DNA of 29,547 nucleotides from Embleya sp040605455 (GTDB lineage: Bacteria; Actinomycetota; Actinomycetes; Streptomycetales; Streptomycetaceae): contig NZ_JBEXCV010000112.1 in NCBI RefSeq assembly GCF_040605455.1, forward strand, positions 1-29,547, read 5' to 3'. The position numbers and the translations under genes were made by a program. Below, one piece after another: positions 23,932-29,547 of this stretch; within the stretch, counting starts at the first letter, position 1, and each line of letters opens with the position of its first letter. The notes under the pieces are model-generated. The model ran no database searches, was not told where the DNA came from, and worked only from the letters and a program-made list of their open reading frames with translations.

Positions 23932-24833
23932 GCGGTCCTCCGTCCGGACGACAGGCGGGTGACGCCGAACGACAGCGCCGCGGCGAACACGGCGAGCAGC
24001 ACCGAGGCGGCCGCCGCGAGGCCGAAGTCGTTGGCGCGGAAGGCGGCCGAGTAGGCGTACATGTTGGGTGTCCAGGAGCTGCCCACGGCGGGGTTGGCGT
24101 CGCTGAGGATGGACGGCTCGGTGAACAGTTGCAGCGAGCCGATGATGGTGAACAACATCGTCATCGCGACGGCGGCACGGATCATCGGGATCTTCACGGA
24201 GACCGCGATGCGCACCGGTCCGGCGCCGTCGACGGTGGCCGCCTCGACCACCTCGCGCGGGATCGCCTGGAGCGCGGCGTAGAAGATGATCATGTTGTAG
24301 CCGATCCACTCCCACGTGGCGATGTTGACGATCGAGAACAGCGCGGTGTCCGAGGCCAGGAAGTCCCAGTGCAGGCCGCCGGATTCGAGCAGTTCCACGA
24401 CCGGGCTCAGGCCCGGTGTGTAGAGGTAGACCCAGATCAGCGCGGCGATGATGCCCGGGACCGCGTGCGGCAGGAACAAGGCGAGTTGGAAGAACCGGCG
24501 GGCCCGGGCCAGCGCCGAGTCCAGCAGGAGCGCCAGGGCGAGGGCGGTGCCGACCATCACCGGGATGTAGAGGAGGCAGTACAGCCCGATCGCGACGAAG
24601 CCGTCGCGAAACTTCTCGTCGCCGAGCGCGTCGGCGTAGTTTCCGAAGCCGCTGAACACGCGTCTGGTGCCACCGAAGCCCAGGCCCGAGGTCTTCTCGG
24701 TGAACAGGCTGAGCCAGATCGCGTAGCCGATCGGCACGACCATGGTGGCGATGAACAGCGCGTAGAACGGGGTCAGGAACAGCGCGGCGGTGGTCTTCCG
24801 GCGCCGGCGTCCGGCGCGCAGGGATGTGTTCAT
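23928..24833 (-). CDS. ABC sugar transporter permease (MalF/CUT1 type)
   Basis: The protein has 301 residues from the ATG at 24833, with GAGGAAG upstream. It has a basic head (RAGRRRRK) and six predicted helices. The EAA loop is VEAATVDGAGPVRIAVSVKIP (about 196-216). NYADALGDEKFRDGF (65-79) is the usual post-helix-1 block. It forms the heteromeric channel with the next gene. It lies 117 nt after the binding-protein gene, across two hairpins. Confidence 0.95.
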   Translation of the reverse strand: MNTSLRAGRRRRKTTAALFLTPFYALFIATMVVPIGYAIWLSLFTEKTSGLGFGGTRRVFSGFGNYADALGDEKFRDGFVAIGLYCLLYIPVMVGTALALALLLDSALARARRFFQLALFLPHAVPGIIAALIWVYLYTPGLSPVVELLESGGLHWDFLASDTALFSIVNIATWEWIGYNMIIFYAALQAIPREVVEAATVDGAGPVRIAVSVKIPMIRAAVAMTMLFTIIGSLQLFTEPSILSDANPAVGSSWTPNMYAYSAAFRANDFGLAAAASVLLAVFAAALSFGVTRLSSGRRTA

Positions 24834-24855
24834 GGAACTGCTTCCTCGTGGCGGT

Positions 24856-24890
24856 CCCCCGGTGCGGGGCGGCGCGCGGCGCACCGGGGG
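24856..24890 (-). promoter_or_regulatory. Second hairpin in the binding-protein/permease gap
   Basis: CCCCCGGTGC (24856-24865) and GCACCGGGGG (24881-24890) pair perfectly over 10 bp around a 15-nt GC-rich loop. It lies just upstream of the permease ribosome binding site. Confidence 0.6.
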
Positions 24891-24925
24891 CCTGCGGATC
24901 ACGGGCCGAAGGGCGGCCTCGCGGA

Positions 24926-24948
24926 GCCGGTGCCGTGGCGGCACCGGC
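24926..24948 (-). promoter_or_regulatory. Hairpin directly after the binding-protein stop codon
   Basis: GCCGGTGCCG (24926-24935) and CGGCACCGGC (24939-24948) pair perfectly over 10 bp with a 3-nt loop, 2 nt beyond the binding-protein stop. It is well placed to protect the upstream mRNA or to end part of the transcripts, giving more binding protein than permease. Confidence 0.65.
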
Positions 24949-24950
24949 GG

Positions 24951-26288
24951 TCAGCCCTTGACCGAGATGCCGCGCTTCTTCAGGTCCTCGACGGTGCTTC
25001 GCTGGGCTTCCTCCAGGGCGCCCACGATGGTGCCGCCGCTGGAGAGCTTCCCGAACCGGTCCTTGAGGATGGTGTTGGTCTGGGTCATCGACGGACCCCA
25101 GGTCCAGCCGGCCCCGATCGTCCCGGTGGCCTCGGTGAACAGCGGGTAGATGTCCTGCTTGCCGAAGTAGCCGGTGTCGAAGAACTGCGCCGCGGTGGGG
25201 ACCAGCTCGGTGGCGGCGGGGTACGCGCTGGAGGTGCCGCTGGCGATCCGCGCGGAGATGCCCTCCTTGGTGGTGGTCATCCACTCGATGAAGGTGAGCG
25301 CGGCCTTGCTCTTCTTGCTGTCCTTGCTCACCGCGAAGGTCGAGCCGCCGAGCATGCCGTTGGACGCGGTGCCCCAGTTCGGCAGCGGCGCGACCGCCCA
25401 CTTGCCGGCCAGGTCGGGCTGGCTGCTCTTGAGCACGCCCGCGCTCCACGAGGCGCCGACGATGCCGACCGTGCCGCCGCTCTTGAGGTCGGCGTTCCAC
25501 TGCTGGCTGAACGAGGGCTGCACGCGCACCAGGTCGTCGGAGACCAGCTTGTTCCAGTACTCGCCGACCTTGCGCGCGTTCGGGTCGGTGAGCGAGACCT
25601 TCCAGGCGTCGCCCTCGGTGCCGAACCAGGAGCCGCCGGCCTGCCAGGTCAGCCCGGCCATGGTACTGGGGTCGTCCGGGTAGAAGGTGCCGATCCGGGC
25701 GTTCGGGTCGGCCTTCTTGACCTGCTCGGCGGCGGCCCGGTACTCGTCCCAGGTCTTGGGCACCGCGATGTTGTGGTCGGTGAAGAAGTCCTTGCGGTAG
25801 TACAGCGCCATCGGTGCGGCGTCCAGCGGCACCGCCCAGGTCTTGCCGCCGAGTTCGGTCAGTTTGTTGACGGACGCGGGGAACTTGGACTTGAGGCCGG
25901 ACACCTTCGACGTGAGGTCCTGCACGGCCCCTTGGCTGACGAAGTCCGGCAGTTGCGGGTATTCGATGGTCAGCACGTCGGGGGCGTTGCCCGCCTTGAC
26001 CGCGTTGGTCATCTTCGCGTAGCCGCCCGCGTTGCCGGACGGGATCTGCTCGTACTTGACCTGGATGTCGGGGTGCGACTTGTTGAACGCGTCCACGACC
26101 TCCTGGGTGCCCTTGGTCCAGGACCAGAAGGTGAGCTCCTGCTTCTGGCCCGGGCCGCCGCCCGGGGCGGCGGGGGCGGCCCCGGCGTCCTTCTTCTTGT
26201 CGTCGCCGCCGCCACAGCCGGTGACGAGGCTCAGGGCGGTGACTATGCCGACGAGAGCCGTGCCGAGTCTGATGGATGTGCGCTGCAT
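24951..26288 (-). CDS. Extracellular sugar-binding lipoprotein of the ABC importer
   Basis: The protein has 445 residues. The signal peptide ends in the lipobox LVTGC with the lipidated Cys25, followed by a flexible GGGDDKKKDAG linker. The mature part is a CUT1-type solute-binding protein (SBP_bac_1): LTFWSWTKGTQEVVDAFNK, PDIQVKYEQI, and APDVLTIEYPQLPDF. Further blocks are KTWAVPLDAAPMALYYRKD and PKTWDEYRAAAEQV. It captures an oligosaccharide or sugar derivative outside the membrane and passes it to the two permeases. The ATG is preceded by GGAG. It is the first gene of a four-gene operon. Confidence 0.95.
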   Translation of the reverse strand: MQRTSIRLGTALVGIVTALSLVTGCGGGDDKKKDAGAAPAAPGGGPGQKQELTFWSWTKGTQEVVDAFNKSHPDIQVKYEQIPSGNAGGYAKMTNAVKAGNAPDVLTIEYPQLPDFVSQGAVQDLTSKVSGLKSKFPASVNKLTELGGKTWAVPLDAAPMALYYRKDFFTDHNIAVPKTWDEYRAAAEQVKKADPNARIGTFYPDDPSTMAGLTWQAGGSWFGTEGDAWKVSLTDPNARKVGEYWNKLVSDDLVRVQPSFSQQWNADLKSGGTVGIVGASWSAGVLKSSQPDLAGKWAVAPLPNWGTASNGMLGGSTFAVSKDSKKSKAALTFIEWMTTTKEGISARIASGTSSAYPAATELVPTAAQFFDTGYFGKQDIYPLFTEATGTIGAGWTWGPSMTQTNTILKDRFGKLSSGGTIVGALEEAQRSTVEDLKKRGISVKG

Positions 26289-26330
26289 GGACGCTCCTGG
26301 GTCGAACCTGCATCGAAGGCGATAGCGAGC

Positions 26331-26359
26331 ATCATTCGGTCAGGAGCGAACAGCGTCAA
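26331..26359 (-). promoter_or_regulatory. Promoter of the importer operon
   Basis: On the minus strand TTGACG (complement of 26354-26359) and AATGAT (complement of 26331-26336) are separated by 17 nt. Together with the preceding GCTC it shares GCTCTTGAC with the DUF2264 promoter. The palindromic operator lies about 38 nt upstream of the -35. Confidence 0.55.
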
Positions 26360-26396
26360 GAGCAAATGAACAATCGATGAAAAACGAAACTCACTA

Positions 26397-26410
26397 TGAT
26401 CGTTCGATCA
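26397..26410. promoter_or_regulatory. Palindromic operator O1 (importer operon)
   Basis: TGATCG-TT-CGATCA is a perfect 6+6 palindrome. Thirteen of its bases recur exactly at 27678-27690. It lies about 110 nt upstream of the binding-protein start. The stop codon of the repressor gene (26408-26410) falls inside it. Confidence 0.7.
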
Positions 26411-27604
26411 CAGGATGGTTCGGTCGCTTTCGCTTGTCCGAATCGGCTCGCCCGACTCGACCGGCTCTCCCGCGTCGGCCGGCTCGGTGGTGGCCCGCAG
26501 CCGCAGCCTGGGCACCAGCGAGATGTGCCGCGGCGCGCGCCCGTCGTCCCCGTCGGCCAACCGCGCGGCAAGCAACTCGACCGCGATCCGGCCCACCTCG
26601 TGCTTGGCCGGTGCGATCGCGCTCAGCGGCGGATCGGCCAGCGCGGCCACCTCGTCGTCGTAGGCGATCAGCGCCAGGTCGCCGGGCACGTCCAGGCCCG
26701 CCGCGCGCAGCCGGGACACCAGCAGCAGCGCGTCCTGGTCGTTGTGCACGAGCGCGGCGGTGGCCGCACCCGAGCGGGCCGCCTCGATCACCCGGGCGAC
26801 CGCCCGGTCGAAGCCGTCGGCGTCCTCGCCCGGATGCGGCGTCTCCACCCCGGCCGGATCCGGCGGGGTCAGGCCCAGCGCGGCCATCGCGGCGGTGTAC
26901 CCGGTATGCACGGCCGGTGTGGTCGGACTGCCCAGCCGCGCCACGAGCAGGATGCGCTCATGGCCGAGCGCGCCCAGCCGGCGGACCGCCTGCGCCGCCC
27001 CCAACGCGTGGTCGGAGGCCACCCGGTCCAGGTGTTCCAGGCCCGAGCCGATCTCCGCCCGGCGCTCCACCAGCACGACGGGCACCGACAGCCGCCCCAT
27101 CCAGGCGTCCTCGCCGCCCGGCCCCGGCGCCCGCGAGGGGGTCAGCAGCAGGCCGTCCACGCCCCCGCGCAACAATTGGTCCACCTGGTCGCGGTCCTCG
27201 CTGGGCAGATAGCGCGAGATGCCCAGCACCAGCCGGCCGCCGATCGCCTCGACCGCGGCCCGGGCGCCGCGCACGACCTCCGGGAAGTAGTAGGTGGCGG
27301 ACGGTACGAGCATGCCCACTGTCGGCCCGTCGTGGCCGTTGGCCGGCGGCCGCCCCGGCTCCGGCGCGGACGGGCGGGCGTGCGGCAAAGTGGCGCCGCC
27401 GTGCACCCGGGCCAGCAGACCGCTCGCCACCAGGGCGGTCACGTCGCGCCGCACGGTGACCAGGGACACGCCCAGTTCCTCGGCGATCTCGACCACCTTG
27501 ACACTGCCCTGTTCGCGGGCCGTCCTGAGAATGAGTTCCTGCCGCTGTTCCGCCAACACCGTGGACGTCGTCCTTCCGATCAGCGCACGCCCGGAACGGG
27601 CCAT
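26408..27604 (-). CDS. DeoR-HTH / LacI-sensor hybrid transcriptional repressor
   Basis: The protein has 398 residues. The N-terminal 16-75 is a DeoR/GlpR winged helix (EQRQELILRTAREQG, VVEIAEELGVSLVTVRRDV, LLARVHGGA), not the LacI HTH. Residues about 95-375 are a LacI/periplasmic-binding-type sensor (TVGMLVPSATYYFPEVVRGA, GVDGLLLTPSR, VPVVLVER, DLALIAYDDEVAALADPPLSAI). Such proteins leave DNA when bound to a sugar. It lies between the importer operon and the divergent DUF2264 gene, with the same palindrome on both sides. The promoter-side site overlaps a plausible -35 for this gene (complement of 27686-27691, with a -10 at 27663-27668), so autoregulation is likely. Confidence 0.9.
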   Translation of the reverse strand: MARSGRALIGRTTSTVLAEQRQELILRTAREQGSVKVVEIAEELGVSLVTVRRDVTALVASGLLARVHGGATLPHARPSAPEPGRPPANGHDGPTVGMLVPSATYYFPEVVRGARAAVEAIGGRLVLGISRYLPSEDRDQVDQLLRGGVDGLLLTPSRAPGPGGEDAWMGRLSVPVVLVERRAEIGSGLEHLDRVASDHALGAAQAVRRLGALGHERILLVARLGSPTTPAVHTGYTAAMAALGLTPPDPAGVETPHPGEDADGFDRAVARVIEAARSGAATAALVHNDQDALLLVSRLRAAGLDVPGDLALIAYDDEVAALADPPLSAIAPAKHEVGRIAVELLAARLADGDDGRAPRHISLVPRLRLRATTEPADAGEPVESGEPIRTSESDRTIL

Positions 27605-27676
27605 GCCCCCCTGCGCCCGGCTGCTGTCCGGTCACCGGCTCAGCCTAGGGCATCGCCATTCGATTTTGATTGAAAA

Positions 27677-27690
27677 GGATCGTTCGATCA
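27677..27690. promoter_or_regulatory. Palindromic operator O2 (DUF2264 / repressor)
   Basis: GATCG-TT-CGATC with a following A repeats 13 bases of O1 exactly. It lies about 75 nt from both divergent start codons, directly upstream of the DUF2264 -35 and overlapping a candidate -35 of the repressor gene. Confidence 0.7.
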
Positions 27691-27699
27691 AACCGGCTC

Positions 27700-27729
27700 T
27701 TGACCTGATCGATCGACGCCACCTAGCGT
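27700..27729 (+). promoter_or_regulatory. DUF2264 gene promoter
   Basis: TTGACC (27700-27705) and TAGCGT (27724-27729) are spaced by 18 nt. The start codon lies 34 nt downstream with a good ribosome binding site between. Confidence 0.6.
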
Positions 27730-27763
27730 GTCGCCACCCGGGCGCGTCCAGTCGAGGAGATCC

Positions 27764-29547
27764 GTGAACACACCGCACCCCTTCGTGCTGCCCCCGGAGG
27801 ACCGCACGCTGAGCCCGTACACCGGTTGGACCCGCGCGCACTGGGAGGCCGTGGCCGACGGCCTGCTCGCCGCGGTGCGCCCGTACCGCTCGCCGGGGGG
27901 CGCGCTGATCACCCTGCCCGGACGCACGAGTTGGTCCGGCGAGCGCTCGGACGGCCTGGAGGGATACGCCCGTACGTTCCTGCTCGCGGCGCTGCGCGCG
28001 GCCGGCACCGCCGCTTCCGGCCGACCCGTCCCGGCGGACCTGCTGGAGCCGTACGCGGACGGACTGCGCACGGGAACGGCCGAGCCGGGCACGGCGGATG
28101 CGCAGTCCTGGCCGGCCGTGGTCGATCGCGGCCAAGCGATGGTGGAGGCCGCTTCGGTGGCCCTGGCCCTGCACCTGACGAAGGATCAGTTGTGGGACCG
28201 GCTCGACGAGTCGACCCGCGAGCGGGCGGCCGACTGGCTCGCCGGTGCGCTGCGGCACGAACCGGTGGACAACAACTGGTGGCTCTTCCCCGTCGCGGTG
28301 GGCACCTTCCTGAAGGCGGCCGACCGGCACACCGAGCAGGCCCGGGCCGCGATCGACCGCGGTCTGGCCCGGATCGAGAAGTGGTACGTCGGCGACGGGT
28401 GGTACACCGACGGCGCCGGGCGATACTTCGACCACTACAACGGCTGGGCCATGCACCTGTATCCGCTGCTGTGCGCGGCGGTCGCGGGCGCGCCGGCCGA
28501 CCCGGTCCGGCGCGAGCGGCTGCGCGAGTTCCTGACCGGATACGGCCGGCTCTTCGACCGCACCGGCGCGCCGCTGCACCAGGGGCGTTCACTGACCTAC
28601 CGGTTCGCGGCGGCGGCCCCGCTGTGGCTGGGCGCGCTCGTGGATGCCACGCCGTACCCGCCGGGCACCACCCGGCGGCTGGCGAGCGGCGTGCTGCGGC
28701 ACTTCCTGGACCGCGGCGCGGCCCGCGACGGCCTCCTCTCGCTGGGCTGGTACGGCCCGGACGCGGCGACCGTGCAGCCCTACTCGGGCTCGGCGTCGCC
28801 GTATTGGGCGGCCAAGGGCTTCGTCGGCCTGCTGCTGCCCGAGCAGCACGAGGTGTGGACCGCGCGCGAGAGCGCCGGGCCGGCCGAGCACGCGGACATC
28901 GACCCGGCGCTCGGCCTGCCCGGACCCGGACTGCTCGTGCACGCCGGGCACGGCGTGGCCCGGCTCGTCAACCACGGCGCCGACCACCAGCCGGCCGCGC
29001 CGGCCACCGCGCTGGACGCCGATGATCCGCTGTACGCGCGGCTGGCCTACTCGACGCTGACCGGCCCCACTCGCGGCGGCGATCCGGCGGACAACCACAT
29101 CGGGCTGGTCCTGGCCGGTCGGGTGACCGAGCGCGGCCGGATCGAGCCGTTGGGCGCGGGCCCCGGGTGGGCGGCCTCGGCGCAGTCGCCCACGCTCGAC
29201 GGGCAACCGGTCCCGGACACCCGGATCGTGTCGGTCGCCGTGGTGCGCGGCCCCTACGAGGTACGCGTGCACCACGTCCTGGCGCCGGCGGGCACCGCGG
29301 TGCGCGAGAGCGGGTGGGCGCCGGCCGCGGCAGCCGGCGAGGAACTGCGGTCCTCGGTCGAGGGGCTCGGCGCGCGGGTGGACACCGCGTCGGTGCACAG
29401 CACGCTGACCGGTGCGTACGGCTGGGACCGGGCGGCCATCGGCGCCGCGCCGCACGGGACCGCGTTCGGCGAGCAGGCCGAACTGGCCGTGTTGGAGGGC
29501 ACGGTGGCGGCCGGCCCGCTGGTCACCGTGCTGTCGCTGACCTGGGC
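27764..29547 (+). CDS. DUF2264 family protein, probable glycan-active enzyme (partial)
   Basis: The frame is open from a GTG at 27764 (GAGGAG ribosome binding site 5 nt upstream) to the window edge: 594 codons without a stop, so the 3' end is missing. Visible DUF2264 blocks include SGERSDGLEGYARTFLLAAL (58-77), VDNNWWLFPVAVGTFLKA (168-185) and the pair GDGWYTDGAGRYFDHYNGWA (210-229). Further on come the SASPYWAAKGF and LLLPEQHEVWTA blocks. The helical N-terminal part fits an (alpha/alpha)6 toroid, and the C-terminal part becomes beta-rich. From memory this fold is related to glycoside hydrolase families acting on uronic-acid-containing glycans, but no activity can be proven here. No signal peptide is seen, so it probably acts in the cytoplasm on imported material. 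Confidence 0.9.
   Translation, partial: MNTPHPFVLPPEDRTLSPYTGWTRAHWEAVADGLLAAVRPYRSPGGALITLPGRTSWSGERSDGLEGYARTFLLAALRAAGTAASGRPVPADLLEPYADGLRTGTAEPGTADAQSWPAVVDRGQAMVEAASVALALHLTKDQLWDRLDESTRERAADWLAGALRHEPVDNNWWLFPVAVGTFLKAADRHTEQARAAIDRGLARIEKWYVGDGWYTDGAGRYFDHYNGWAMHLYPLLCAAVAGAPADPVRRERLREFLTGYGRLFDRTGAPLHQGRSLTYRFAAAAPLWLGALVDATPYPPGTTRRLASGVLRHFLDRGAARDGLLSLGWYGPDAATVQPYSGSASPYWAAKGFVGLLLPEQHEVWTARESAGPAEHADIDPALGLPGPGLLVHAGHGVARLVNHGADHQPAAPATALDADDPLYARLAYSTLTGPTRGGDPADNHIGLVLAGRVTERGRIEPLGAGPGWAASAQSPTLDGQPVPDTRIVSVAVVRGPYEVRVHHVLAPAGTAVRESGWAPAAAAGEELRSSVEGLGARVDTASVHSTLTGAYGWDRAAIGAAPHGTAFGEQAELAVLEGTVAAGPLVTVLSLTW

Noticed and set aside
1..29547. tRNA, rRNA, CRISPR, intact transposase or attachment site
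   Set aside because: None was seen by reading both strands; short repeats found are local tandem arrays or dyads.

Overview
The window is very GC-rich DNA with GTG starts, strong third-position G/C bias, many overlapping stop/start junctions and actinobacterial protein families. It reads as a chromosomal accessory stretch from a filamentous actinomycete, most likely a member of the Streptomycetaceae. No rRNA, tRNA, CRISPR array or intact insertion sequence is visible.

Layout. (1) 1-1200: a secreted GH46 chitosanase on the minus strand, with a perfect dyad operator upstream and a terminator hairpin downstream. (2) 1309-7581, minus strand: a tightly coupled four-gene operon of MoxR AAA+ ATPase, bpX5-like protein, degenerate vWA/beta-propeller protein and membrane-anchored bpX6/propeller protein. 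I recognise this as a MoxR-vWA-beta-propeller ternary system, a class predicted computationally and without a known biochemical activity that I am aware of. It appears to start from a leaderless promoter, with a long dyad and a small divergent gene upstream. (3) 8231-10481: a cytochrome P450, a small two-helix membrane protein, a possible micro-ORF and a divergent short ArsR-type regulator, with a 9+9 bp inverted repeat between the divergent units. (4) 10523-14403: a LuxR-type regulator preceded by pentanucleotide repeats, a quinone oxidoreductase-like enzyme and a divergent MFS exporter, with a 28-bp dyad between the last two. (5) 14535-19072: a winged-helix (AlkZ/YcaQ-like) protein, a ROK repressor and a divergent type-B carboxylesterase with an unusually AT-rich promoter. 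(6) 19267-21626: a decayed SDR/NmrA-like pseudogene, a serine beta-lactamase-family hydrolase and a cysteine hydrolase of the isochorismatase superfamily. (7) 21929-29547: a carbohydrate locus. It holds a lipoprotein binding protein, two ABC permeases and a D-2-hydroxyacid dehydrogenase (minus strand), a DeoR-HTH/LacI-sensor hybrid repressor (minus), and a divergent DUF2264 glycan-active protein cut by the window end.

How parts work together. In region 7 an identical 13-bp palindromic element lies upstream of both the transporter operon and the DUF2264/repressor divergent promoters, so one repressor probably controls uptake and processing of one oligosaccharide. No ABC ATPase is encoded, as is usual where a shared MsiK-type ATPase serves several importers. 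In region 2 the MoxR ATPase is expected to remodel a complex built on the vWA/propeller and bpX proteins at the membrane. The two strongest leads are the ternary system and the palindrome-linked DUF2264 regulon.
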